Of a DNA stretch of 64,000 bases, positions 19,652 through 28,645 are shown one piece after another (within the stretch, counting starts at the first letter, position 1; each line of letters begins with the position of its first letter). The DNA is taken from the NCBI GenBank assembly GCA_003152075.1, contig PLZG01000073.1:1-64000 (forward strand), in the 5' to 3' direction. The stretch comes from a candidate division FCPU426 bacterium. Lineage in GTDB: Bacteria; Oederibacteriota; Muellerivitia; Muellerivitales; Muellerivitaceae. The translations under genes and the position numbers were made by a program. The notes beneath the pieces were generated by a model. That model was not told the origin of the DNA. It did not search any database and worked only from the letters and a program-made list of their open reading frames with translations.

Positions 19652-20038
19652 TTAGCTGGCCCGGCGGTTTTCGTTCAAGGAATTAAGGACAAAGGAAATG
19701 AGTTTCTTATAACGCCCGATACGGATCATGTCCCTCGGGCTGATGTTGCCCAAAAGAGGATTCGGGATTTTGAACCAAACGGAGGTCTTCCGGGCATCCC
19801 CTTTAAAATAACCCGCCACAAGGTTGAAAAGGTTCGCCCACTCCGTAAGCCTGTCTTTGAGTTCCTTAGGCATCTTCTCGACTTCATAGCGAATGGAACC
19901 CACAGGAATATCAGTCGCCCTCGAGACGTCTTTCTTCTCAAGTTCCGCAAACTTCACGACTTTCTGGTAATCCAGGCCGGTCTCTGAATTAAATTCCAAG
20001 TAATCCTTATCGGGCACGGTTGAAAAGATGGATGGCAT
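19652..20038 (-). CDS. Xre/MbcA/ParS-type antitoxin of RES pair
   Basis: ERPLIERKxK-like HTH then NLVAGYFKGDARKTSVWFKIPNPLLGNISPRDMIRIGRYKKLISFV; good SD upstream of ATG 20038; 3 bp from RES ORF. Confidence 0.8.
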   Translation of the reverse strand: MPSIFSTVPDKDYLEFNSETGLDYQKVVKFAELEKKDVSRATDIPVGSIRYEVEKMPKELKDRLTEWANLFNLVAGYFKGDARKTSVWFKIPNPLLGNISPRDMIRIGRYKKLISFVLNSLNENRRAS

Positions 20039-20066
20039 AGTCCCCTCCCTTAAAAGAGTGGCCATA

Positions 20067-20100
20067 TTTCTACCACACTTTTACCATACTTTCACCATAG
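20067..20100. promoter_or_regulatory. Tandem ~11-bp direct repeats upstream of antitoxin gene
   Basis: TTTCTACCACAC TTTTACCATAC TTTCACCATAG. Confidence 0.65.
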
Positions 20101-20243
20101 TTCTTTAGATCCCTTTAATCAATCCCATTAAGGTCTTATTTGTTTGGTTTAAACTCCAGGCGCTTGCCGCTTAAAGCCTTCATGATCTTGGCGATATCAA
20201 TCCAAAACCGGAAACAAAGGGGAAGGCCAACATGTTAGGAGAT

Positions 20244-21875
20244 TTAAGCCTTACGAGCTTTGAAGCCGACAGTGGTCACCAGCAGTATTTCCACCACCAC
20301 GAAGGAAATGACGTAAGGCAAGCCGCCCTTGGAAAAGCCGTAGCTGTGAAGCCCCACGCCTAGGATGAAATTGACCCCGTACCAGGCCATGAGAACCCCC
20401 AGGAAAGCCGATACCACCCCGATGGTGAAGCCCAGTTCCCTCAGCCACCCGGCCATCCGCCCATGCAGGATGGCCACATAGCCCAAAAGCGCGATCAAGG
20501 CCCAAGTTTCCTTCGGGTCCCAGCCCCAAAAACGGCCCCAGGAATAACTTGCCCAAACACCACCCAAAATAGTTCCCGACGCCAGCAAAACTATCCCAAC
20601 CTGAACGACGCGGTAAAGAAGGTTGGTTTGGCGTTTCAGGCGCTCCTTATCATCCCGGTGTTTCCAGAGGGACCAGAGGCAGACATGGCCGATGCCAAGG
20701 GAAAGCAGGAAGGCCGCGTAACTCAAGGTGATGGTCAGTACATGGATGGTCAGCCAGAAATTACTGCGCAAAACCGGCTCGATGGGCCCGATGGAGGGGT
20801 CCAATATGGTGGGGACATTGTCCGCCAAAACGAAACCGAATACCGCCAGGATTGATCCCGCCAAGGCGAAATAACGGCTCCCGAAGATGAGTTCAAAGAT
20901 CAAAGCGAAAACCGTCATGCCGAAGGTGACCCAAATAAGCGACTCATACATGTTTGAAACGGGGGGACGCCCCGCGATAAGGCAACGCATGACGAAGCCA
21001 TAAAGGCTCATCAAAATACCGGCGATAAAGATGATAAATCCCGGCTTGAACAACTTCGGCATTTCCAACAAGAACGAAAGGCCAATGACCAAAAAGGCCA
21101 CCAAGTGGATAATCCAAGCCACCCGGAAGGGTTTCAAACCATTGAACTGAACCTCCATGGATATTTTGGAGGGGTCGGGATATTCCTTGCCGCCAATCTG
21201 GCTTAACATCCGGCTCAGGTCTTCCGTGCCCGCCGCGAACTCGGTCGGGTTATGGCCGTCGTAGCTTTTCAGGATTCGGGCGAAAGTCATCAGGACTTCC
21301 TTGGCCGCGTCCGGCATTTTTTGGTTGTCCAAATCGTAAGCCTTTTTCAAATCACCGATGGAGGCCCACTTGTAGGTCTTGGTATTGGGAATGGGGATGA
21401 TCGTCAGGCTGTCCCCCGGCAATAGATCCTCAAACTTCTGGAGACGACCAAACACGGCGAGGGATTCCTTCTCCTTGGCATCCAAGGTGATTTTTTTCTG
21501 TTGTTTGGCGTAGTTCATTTTGGCGAAGGCCATGAACCCGTCGTTGTGCATTAATAATTTGGGCGAAACCCTTTTCTGGTCCTTGGGGATTCCGAGTTGA
21601 TCCCTCATTTCCAGGTTCTCGACCAGGATAAAATCCTTCGCTTCCCAGGTTTCCGGGTGGGTTAACCAATCCATCAACGTGTCCATGGAAGAACGGTTTT
21701 CGAATTCCTCGTGCCCCGTGATGAAGCGAACGCTTTCCCGGGCAAAGGTATCCATCGGCTTCAACCGCCCGCCTTCCTGGATGGGAATAAGGGAGAGGGT
21801 CTTAAAATCCAGCTCAGAGGCAAAACCCTTACCAGAGAGACACAGAGATACAGAGAAGACAACAGCACAGATCAT
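20244..21875 (-). CDS. ccsA: Cytochrome c biogenesis protein CcsA/ResC
   Basis: WASYSWGRFWGWDPKETWALI signature, AWYGVNFILGVGLHSYGF; start set at MICAVVFSVSLCLSGKGFAS. Confidence 0.9.
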   Translation of the reverse strand: MICAVVFSVSLCLSGKGFASELDFKTLSLIPIQEGGRLKPMDTFARESVRFITGHEEFENRSSMDTLMDWLTHPETWEAKDFILVENLEMRDQLGIPKDQKRVSPKLLMHNDGFMAFAKMNYAKQQKKITLDAKEKESLAVFGRLQKFEDLLPGDSLTIIPIPNTKTYKWASIGDLKKAYDLDNQKMPDAAKEVLMTFARILKSYDGHNPTEFAAGTEDLSRMLSQIGGKEYPDPSKISMEVQFNGLKPFRVAWIIHLVAFLVIGLSFLLEMPKLFKPGFIIFIAGILMSLYGFVMRCLIAGRPPVSNMYESLIWVTFGMTVFALIFELIFGSRYFALAGSILAVFGFVLADNVPTILDPSIGPIEPVLRSNFWLTIHVLTITLSYAAFLLSLGIGHVCLWSLWKHRDDKERLKRQTNLLYRVVQVGIVLLASGTILGGVWASYSWGRFWGWDPKETWALIALLGYVAILHGRMAGWLRELGFTIGVVSAFLGVLMAWYGVNFILGVGLHSYGFSKGGLPYVISFVVVEILLVTTVGFKARKA

Positions 21876-21960
21876 TTTTGCCACAGATGAACAGGGATGA
21901 ACAGGGATGGAAAAATGTTTCCAGAATTCAAAATTAAAAATTAAAAACTTAAAATTGCCT

Positions 21961-23379
21961 TTAGACATTTACTTCCTTCTTTCCCCACGAGGGGTTCTTG
22001 AACCAGAACATAAAGATAATACCCAAGACCAGAGTAATGGCGCCGGTGTATTTTATCCAGATGCCCGGGTCCTTCCCCACGGAAAAGACCGAAATATACT
22101 TGCCGTCCGGCATGGGCTGGTAGCTGGCCTGGTAAACCGTAAAGCCTTTGAAGTGAAGCGGCTGGTTCATGCTGATCTCCGCTGGTACTTGGGTTCCCTT
22201 TTCCGGGTCCGTATATAAAATATCGCTGGCGTAGGAAGCGGGTTTGTCGGTGCCGGGGTCGAGCCCCAATTTAAACTTGGTCAGGTGAAGCGTGAAGGGA
22301 AGGCGAACCTGCTTTGGCCCGTAAGCCAGGCCGAAAGTTTTTCCCTTAAGGAGAAATGTGGTTTGGCCCTGGTAACCCAGCCAGCCCTCTTTTTTATCGG
22401 GGTTTTGAATCAACTCATAATGAATGGCGGACTCCGGGTCTTTCTGGTTGGGCAAGGGCTGTTCCAGGTAGGTTTCTTCCGGCAAGGCGTTGGAAAGCCG
22501 CTCTTCCGCCTTGAATTGCATGTCCATCCACCCGGTCGAGTAATCCTGGCCCACCTTCAAGGGTTGTACGGGGGTAAATTCCCCACGGTGCCGGGTCTGG
22601 TATTTCAAACTGCCGTCCTTGGCCAAGAGAAAGGCCAGGGCATTTTCACTTATTTCTTTGGCCCCCATCGCCAGCCGTTTTTTCCAATCGGCCTCTTTCT
22701 CAAAAAACACCGAGGCCGGTCCCAGGTCCAAGTGGCCGTAATCCGCGTGGCCCAAAAACAACCATTGGTTCTCATGGACGAAGGAACTGTCCAAGTTCAC
22801 ATGGACCGCGGGGAATCCCTTTTCGCCCTCCCCAGCTACCCGGCCAGCCACCTTTTTTTGGGCGTTCAAATAAAACTGGTCCACCATGAGCATCCCCCCT
22901 TCCGGCAGGTTTACCAGCAAAGGATGGTCCGGGTTAGGCGGCCGGAAGGAAAAGGAGGCGGGGACCTGCTCGATAGGCCCTTCGCCGATTTGATAATAAA
23001 AGTTGGGTTTGTCTTCCTGGAAGATGTGTCCCTCTTCTCCTTCGGTGAGGGCGATTTGGCCGTCCGCGCCCATCTGCTGGGTAACCATGGACCCGGCCAG
23101 GATGGTAATGATTCCCAGGTGGGTAATGACAAAGCCCGTTTGGTATTTCTTCCAGGGAAAGCGGGAAAGGGCCGAACAAAGCAAATTAATGGAAAGAAGG
23201 ATGAGAAATCCCCCGAACCACCAGGTCCCGTAAACAAAACGTTTTGCCACCACGGTGGAATAGCGGGATTCCACGATGGTTCCGGTAGCCAGTAAGACCG
23301 CCAGGATGAGGATCATCGGCAGGGCCATCTGGACGGAACCCAGGAACTTGAGAACTCGATTTTCTTTAAAGATGTTCAA
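21961..23379 (-). CDS. Cytochrome c biogenesis protein ResB/Ccs1
   Basis: LKFLGSVQMALPMILILAVLLATGTIVES, VTHLGIITILAGSM, adjacent to ccsA. Confidence 0.88.
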   Translation of the reverse strand: MNIFKENRVLKFLGSVQMALPMILILAVLLATGTIVESRYSTVVAKRFVYGTWWFGGFLILLSINLLCSALSRFPWKKYQTGFVITHLGIITILAGSMVTQQMGADGQIALTEGEEGHIFQEDKPNFYYQIGEGPIEQVPASFSFRPPNPDHPLLVNLPEGGMLMVDQFYLNAQKKVAGRVAGEGEKGFPAVHVNLDSSFVHENQWLFLGHADYGHLDLGPASVFFEKEADWKKRLAMGAKEISENALAFLLAKDGSLKYQTRHRGEFTPVQPLKVGQDYSTGWMDMQFKAEERLSNALPEETYLEQPLPNQKDPESAIHYELIQNPDKKEGWLGYQGQTTFLLKGKTFGLAYGPKQVRLPFTLHLTKFKLGLDPGTDKPASYASDILYTDPEKGTQVPAEISMNQPLHFKGFTVYQASYQPMPDGKYISVFSVGKDPGIWIKYTGAITLVLGIIFMFWFKNPSWGKKEVNV

Positions 23380-23557
23380 GCAGACCCCTCATTCGTATGC
23401 CAGCCTTGCCTTTGAAAGGAAAAAAGCCGATAGGCTTTTAACATTAACTCAGAACTCAAAACCCAAAACTCATAACTACCTTTTTTTGATGCCGTGGAAA
23501 TGAGGCAGTATCTTACGGGTGGGTACTGGTCAAAACAAGTGATTCAGGTCATAAAAC

Positions 23558-23595
23558 AAAAAACCCCGGTTCATTTTCATGAAACGGGGTTTTTA
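23558..23595 (-). terminator. Rho-independent terminator (bidirectional)
   Basis: AAAAACCCCGTTTCATGAAAATGAACCGGGGTTTTTT on minus strand. Confidence 0.85.
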
Positions 23596-23611
23596 TCAAA
23601 AAAAGAATTGA

Positions 23612-24682
23612 TTAGAAATCGAAACTCATCCCTAACTCAATGGGGATGGAGGAAAAAGTATACCCCGGCGAGGTGTAAGAGGGCGTAGTGGCAGTCGCCG
23701 CGACGGTCGCGTTGCCCTCGAAAATCATGCAGTATCTCACTTGGAGGAAAAGGTTCATGGCATCGCCCAGCGAGTATTCTCCTCCTCCGCCCACCTGAAT
23801 CATGGGACCCGAATAAGAGGGGCCGGCCGCGCTAGCATTCGCTAAATACGATCCATATCCGGAATTAGGATTACCATTGGACCAACTGCCGAAACTTTGT
23901 GACGCGCTGGTCGAGCCCATGGAAAAACCAAACGAACCAAGTAAATAAGGCTTGAAAGAACTGTCCCCAAATTTAACTTTTACCGCGGGCATAATTTCAA
24001 TGCTGTTGAAAGTGGCTGTACTGGTTGCGGTTCCGACCGTTTGTTGAGAGGATTGGTTTAAGACTGTGACTGGGGTGCCCGTTGATTTCGAATAAGACAT
24101 GTAATTAAAAATCAATCCGACACCGAGGTGGGCATCCACGAGATAATAACCTTCCACGCCTCCACCAATTCCGAATCCCTGGTCAATGGTAGTGGCGGGT
24201 TGACTATAACCGTTGCTGGTTGTAGCGGGAAATGAAGCACTGGCGGCCACTCCCACGCCAATCTTGGGAGCTATTTCAAAGGTCTTGGGGGTTCTTCTGC
24301 CCGCTGAGGGCGCTGCAGTGGAAGCGGCCGGACTAGCGGCGGCTGGGGCGGGAGCGGAAGCCCCGACCTTGGCCCGAAGGCCTTGGACGAAGGTGGAAAG
24401 CTGGGCGTTATTAGGGTTTAAATTGAGTGCCTTTTCGTAAGCGGCCAAGGCCTCACTGTTATGTCCTTGAACGTACTCGCAATTTCCCAAGCCCTGAAAA
24501 GCTGCCGCGGAATTCGGGTCCGCTTGGGTAGCGGCTTGGTAATACTGCGCCCCTTTAACATAGTCCTTGGCCGCGTAGTACTGGTTTCCGGCGGCAATAT
24601 ATTGGGCCGCTGACTGCGCGAAACCCGACCCTGCTATTCCCAACCCAACGAGCAAAGCCGCGAAAAAAACAAAGCATTTCAT
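23612..24682 (-). CDS. TPR-containing outer-membrane beta-barrel-like protein
   Basis: Signal peptide, TPR repeats AAFQGLGNCEYVQGHNSEALAAYEKALNLNPNN, C-terminal strand ending GMSFDF. Confidence 0.75.
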   Translation of the reverse strand: MKCFVFFAALLVGLGIAGSGFAQSAAQYIAAGNQYYAAKDYVKGAQYYQAATQADPNSAAAFQGLGNCEYVQGHNSEALAAYEKALNLNPNNAQLSTFVQGLRAKVGASAPAPAAASPAASTAAPSAGRRTPKTFEIAPKIGVGVAASASFPATTSNGYSQPATTIDQGFGIGGGVEGYYLVDAHLGVGLIFNYMSYSKSTGTPVTVLNQSSQQTVGTATSTATFNSIEIMPAVKVKFGDSSFKPYLLGSFGFSMGSTSASQSFGSWSNGNPNSGYGSYLANASAAGPSYSGPMIQVGGGGEYSLGDAMNLFLQVRYCMIFEGNATVAATATTPSYTSPGYTFSSIPIELGMSFDF

Positions 24683-24924
24683 AAGATTCTCCTAAAAAGA
24701 TTTTAGAATTCTCTCCCTCTTCGAACAATCGGGGAAAGGTAATTAGCTAGATTTTATTTTTAAAAGGATGGAAGTGTCGGCAAACACTCCCAGGCAAGGC
24801 AAGTTCGTGAATTATAACACCTAAATTTTGGGGAATTGGACAGGAAAAACGGATAAAAACAGGCCGGAACAAAGGATAAATTAGAAAACCTGAAAACCTC
24901 GACTATCAGCGTCAGCATTGCTTG

Positions 24925-24954
24925 TGTAGGGGCGGGATTCATCGCGCCCCTACA
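24925..24954. repeat. GTAGGGGCG...CGCCCCTAC hairpin repeat
   Basis: TGTAGGGGCGGGATTCATCGCGCCCCTACA. Confidence 0.7.
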
Positions 24955-24977
24955 AAAACTTTCTCAGAAACTACAAA

Positions 24978-25715
24978 TCAAACCACTTCCCCAAGATAAG
25001 CCTCTTTCACCTTGGGATTTTCAAGGACTTTCGACGCTTCTCCCTCCAAAAGAATGTTCCCCGTTTCCAAAACGTAAGCGTAATGGGAGGCTTTCAGCGC
25101 CAGTTGGGCGTTTTGCTCCACCAAAAGAATGGTCGTGCCTTCTTTGTTGACCCTATCGATGGTCTCAAATATCAGCTCAATCACCTGGGGAGCCAAGCCC
25201 AAGGAAGGTTCATCCAACAATAAAAGCTGGGGCCTGGCCATAAGCGCCCGGCCAATGGCCAACATTTGCTGTTCCCCGCCCGATAGCGTTCCCGCCAATT
25301 GCTTGTGGCGTTCCTTTAAGCGTGGAAAAAGCGAGTAAACATGTTCCAAGTCCTTCTTGATTTCGGGTTGGTCATGGCGGACATAGGCCCCCAAGTCGAG
25401 GTTTTCCTCAACCGTGAGGTTAGGGAATACACCCCTGCCTTCCGGGCATTGGACAATTCCTATTTTGACCAATTCGTGGGGAGCCAAGGAGACGATTGGC
25501 TTTGATCGAAATAAAATTTCCCCGTCAGTTGGTCGTTTGATGCCAGAGATGGCTCGGAGCACGGTGGACTTTCCAGCACCGTTGGCGCCGATGAGGCAGA
25601 CAATCGAGCCCTTCCCCACTTTCAAACTAATTCCACGCAAGGCCTGTATAGCGTCGTAAAACACGGTCAAATTTTGAATTTCGAGTAAGTTTGGATTCAA
25701 CCGATGTGCCTCCAA
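24978..25715 (-). CDS. livF: Branched-chain amino acid ABC transporter ATP-binding protein LivF
   Basis: GANGAGKST, GIKRPTDGEI, LSGGEQQMLAIGRALM, LLLDEPSLGLAP. Confidence 0.9.
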   Translation of the reverse strand: MEAHRLNPNLLEIQNLTVFYDAIQALRGISLKVGKGSIVCLIGANGAGKSTVLRAISGIKRPTDGEILFRSKPIVSLAPHELVKIGIVQCPEGRGVFPNLTVEENLDLGAYVRHDQPEIKKDLEHVYSLFPRLKERHKQLAGTLSGGEQQMLAIGRALMARPQLLLLDEPSLGLAPQVIELIFETIDRVNKEGTTILLVEQNAQLALKASHYAYVLETGNILLEGEASKVLENPKVKEAYLGEVV

Positions 25716-25717
25716 AA

Positions 25718-26150
25718 AGTTTTAAGTTCTAAGTTTTGAGTTTTAAGTTATGGTCAAAAACCTATCGGTTTTTACCTGTCGTTTTAACAATGGCTGTTAA
25801 CATCCGAGCCAGTTCTTCGGCTTGGCTCAAAAGCTGGTTATAATCTTGCCCTTCCAGCTTCGCTGCCTTCATCAAACGCAGCCAATAACGGGTTTCACGG
25901 GCTTCTTTGGAGGCAATGGACATCTTTGAAAGGAAATCCCTACGGCTTTGCGCGGCCAAAGCCTCTTCGACGTTGGCCCCAATACTTGTCGCGCTTCGGA
26001 GCAGTTGTTTCGATAGGACAAATTCATTCTTGAGCTTAAGCCTTTGGTACAACTCTATTACTTTCAAGGAAAACTCAAAACTTTTTTCGCCCACGAAACT
26101 TTTCAATGTTCGCCTTTTAACTTAAAACTAAAAACTTAGAACTTAAAACT
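25718..26150. mobile_element. Putative inverted-repeat cassette carrying four-helix-bundle gene
   Basis: 32-bp IRs 25718-25749 AGTTTTAAGTTCTAAGTTTTGAGTTTTAAGTT and 26119-26150 (31/32 when reverse-complemented). Confidence 0.75.
25762..26106 (-). CDS. Four-helix bundle protein (23S rRNA intervening-sequence/S23 family)
   Basis: SFEFSLKVIELYQRLK...LRSATSIGANVEEALAAQSRRDFLSKMSIASKEARETRYWLRLM. Confidence 0.92.
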   Translation of the reverse strand: MKSFVGEKSFEFSLKVIELYQRLKLKNEFVLSKQLLRSATSIGANVEEALAAQSRRDFLSKMSIASKEARETRYWLRLMKAAKLEGQDYNQLLSQAEELARMLTAIVKTTGKNR

Positions 26151-26982
26151 ATTTTTTTTTGATTCCCAGGTAGGCCTCAATCACTTTCGGGTCTTCCTGG
26201 ATTTCCTTGGGGCTCCCTTCGGCGATCTTTACACCGTGGTCCATCACGTAAATCTTCTCGCAGATGCCCATCACCACCCTCATGTCGTGCTCGATGAGGA
26301 GGACGGAGAGGTTAAATTCTTCCCGGATGCGCTTGATAACCTTCATCAACCACTGGGTTTCCTGGGGATTCATGCCCGCGGCTGGCTCGTCTAAAAGCAG
26401 GATTCGGGCGCCCGTGGCCAAGGCCCGGGCGATCTCCAGCTTTTTTTGGTCCCCATAGGGCAGCGCCCCCGCCAACACGCCTTTTCGATGGGTCAGCTCC
26501 AGGACTGCCATTAGCCTGTCCGCTTCTTCCTCAAAAACTTTTTCAATCTCATTGAACCGTTTGGCTTGGAAAAGCGCCGCACCCACGCCATAGGGTTTGG
26601 AATGGTGGAAGGCCACCTTGATATTAGTTTCAACCGTCAGATCCTTGAAAAGACGGATATTTTGGAAGGTGCGTACCAGCCCCAGGTGCGTGATCTGGCT
26701 TGGCTTCAAGCCCAAGATGGATTTGTCAAAGGCCCGGACTTCCCCCTTTTGGGGAGCGTAAATGCCCGAAAGGATGTTGAAAACCGTGGTCTTGCCCGCG
26801 CCATTCGGGCCGATCAGGCCGGCCATTTCTCCCTCGCGCAGGACCATGGAAAAATTATCAACCGCCACCAGGCCGCCGAAAGCCAGGGTGATGTTTTCCA
26901 CGTCCAAAACGACGGATTTTCCGCTGGGCTTGTTCAACATCGGACCTTTGTTATTTATTTTAGCGGGAATAGTGTAACTCAA
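26149..26982 (-). CDS. livG: Branched-chain amino acid ABC transporter ATP-binding protein LivG
   Basis: GPNGAGKTTVFNILSG, RTFQNIRLF, LLLDEPAAGMNPQE, LLIEHDMRVVM. Confidence 0.92.
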   Translation of the reverse strand: MSYTIPAKINNKGPMLNKPSGKSVVLDVENITLAFGGLVAVDNFSMVLREGEMAGLIGPNGAGKTTVFNILSGIYAPQKGEVRAFDKSILGLKPSQITHLGLVRTFQNIRLFKDLTVETNIKVAFHHSKPYGVGAALFQAKRFNEIEKVFEEEADRLMAVLELTHRKGVLAGALPYGDQKKLEIARALATGARILLLDEPAAGMNPQETQWLMKVIKRIREEFNLSVLLIEHDMRVVMGICEKIYVMDHGVKIAEGSPKEIQEDPKVIEAYLGIKKK

Positions 26983-26993
26983 CCCTAAAGAAA

Positions 26994-27206
26994 AGTTTTA
27001 AGTTTTGAGTGTTGAGTGTTACCCTCATGTTTCCTTAAATAACATCGGGCGTTGCCCGATAATAAGGTTATGAGGGTGGCACAGTTTTCCACTAATGAGC
27101 CTATGGCTCCACGAAAAAGAGAAACTGTGTAAGTTATGGAACGCAATTTAATGGGAAGATTAAATTGCTTCTTCAACTCAAAACTAAAAACCTAGAACTT
27201 AAAACT
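26994..27206. repeat. IR-bounded structured intergenic element with four internal hairpins
   Basis: Arms AGTTTTAAGTT.../...AACTTAAAACT enclosing ACCCTCAT/ATGAGGGT, ATCGGGC/GCCCGAT, CACAGTTT/AAACTGTG, GAGCC/GGCTC, GCAATTTAAT/ATTAAATTGC. Confidence 0.8.
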
Positions 27207-27215
27207 GGATATTAA

Positions 27216-27887
27216 ATGGATCTCCTTATTTTTGACTTTGACGGTCTTATCCTGGATACCGAAACCGCTTCCTACCAGACTTGGATGGAAATATACGAGT
27301 CCTATGGGCAGACCTTGCCCCTGGAAAAATGGGCCCTTTGCATCGGCACCACCTACAACGCTTTTAACGTGATTGAGTACTTAGAGGCCCAGTCCGGAAT
27401 AACCTTGAACCATCGGGAGTTGCGCGACCGCCATAATAAGCGGATCAACGAATTGCTGGGTCCCATGGAACCACGGCCGGGAGTGATTGATTACCTGAAA
27501 GAAGCCCAACGGCAGAGAATCGCCTTGGCCCTGGCCTCCAGCTCCCCCCAGGAATGGGTGGTGGGCCATTTGTCCCGCTTGGGGCTCGCCGAGTGTTTTC
27601 ATTCCATTCGCTGCGCCGATGACGTGGAGAACGTGAAGCCCCATCCCGAGCTCTACAACTTGACCCTCACCTTCATGGGGGTTCATCCCGAAAAGGCGGT
27701 TGCCTTTGAGGATTCCCCCCATGGCATCCAGGCCGCCAAAAACGCCGGGGTCTATTGCGTGGCCGTGCCGAATTCCGTGACAAGCCGGCTGCCTATCGGC
27801 CATGCCGATTACCGCTTGGAGTCCATGGCGGATTTGAGCCTTCGAGAGTTGTTGCACAAGATTGAAACCCGCAAAACAAACATCTAA
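27216..27887 (+). CDS. HAD family hydrolase (beta-phosphoglucomutase-like)
   Basis: LLIFDFDGLILDTE, LASSSPQEWV, KPHPELY, FEDSPHGIQAAKNAG. Confidence 0.93.
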   Translation: MDLLIFDFDGLILDTETASYQTWMEIYESYGQTLPLEKWALCIGTTYNAFNVIEYLEAQSGITLNHRELRDRHNKRINELLGPMEPRPGVIDYLKEAQRQRIALALASSSPQEWVVGHLSRLGLAECFHSIRCADDVENVKPHPELYNLTLTFMGVHPEKAVAFEDSPHGIQAAKNAGVYCVAVPNSVTSRLPIGHADYRLESMADLSLRELLHKIETRKTNI

Positions 27888-27972
27888 GTTCTGAGTTCTG
27901 AGTTAATGTATGTTTTTGAACCTCTGGTTCAAAAACTTCCGAAACTTAAAACTCAACACTTAGAACTCAAAA

Positions 27973-28617
27973 CTATTTTTCAGCGATGAGGACATTGGTC
28001 ATTCCGAGGGGTTGTTTAAAATCTAAAAACCTCACCATCGGTAGAAGTACCCTCGGCGTTTTATTAGGTACCGTCATCCCATGGGAAAAGGATGCCACTA
28101 CCTTCAGCTTGTTCCGTTCCAGTTTCTCCCTCAAATACCCCATCGAAAAGGCCAGGGCCTTCCTTTCTTCCGGCACGATGGCCGAAAAAAGAAACATGAG
28201 GGGATTGTTCCGGTTGGGTTCCAGGATCACCACGTACTTCCTCGAAACCCGCCGCATTTCCTGGAGCACCTGGTCCAGGTTATCCACGTGGTGCAAAAGC
28301 GCGTGGCAGAAAACCACGTCGAAGGCAAAGTCCTGGAAGCTTAATTGGCCCGCGTCCATCAGGAGTTTTTGGCGGAGTGGGTTCTTAACCAGCATTTTCT
28401 GCGAAAAATCCACTCCCACCGTGTCGCAGATTTGGTCGAAATAATAAGAAAAAAAACCGTTCCCACAGCCCACATCCAACAGCCGGGTTTTCTTTTCCAG
28501 GGAAATCACCCGCCGGATTTGCTCGATTTTGGGTACCACATATTGCCGTACCACCGGATGGTCCGGCGGCCTGCGGTCTTCCAATGACTTTCTTTCCCAG
28601 TATTCTTTTTGGAACAA
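27973..28617 (-). CDS. Class I SAM-dependent methyltransferase
   Basis: TRLLDVGCGNGFFSYYF, VVFCHALLHHVDNLDQVLQEMRRVSR. Confidence 0.92.
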   Translation of the reverse strand: MFQKEYWERKSLEDRRPPDHPVVRQYVVPKIEQIRRVISLEKKTRLLDVGCGNGFFSYYFDQICDTVGVDFSQKMLVKNPLRQKLLMDAGQLSFQDFAFDVVFCHALLHHVDNLDQVLQEMRRVSRKYVVILEPNRNNPLMFLFSAIVPEERKALAFSMGYLREKLERNKLKVVASFSHGMTVPNKTPRVLLPMVRFLDFKQPLGMTNVLIAEK

Positions 28618-28645
28618 AAGGGCTCCTAAACCTCGCCTTATTTCA

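Noticed and set aside
22285-23295. 336-aa plus-strand ORF antisense to ResB
   Set aside because: Overlaps a well-supported ResB gene; composition typical of a shadow ORF on the reverse strand of coding DNA.
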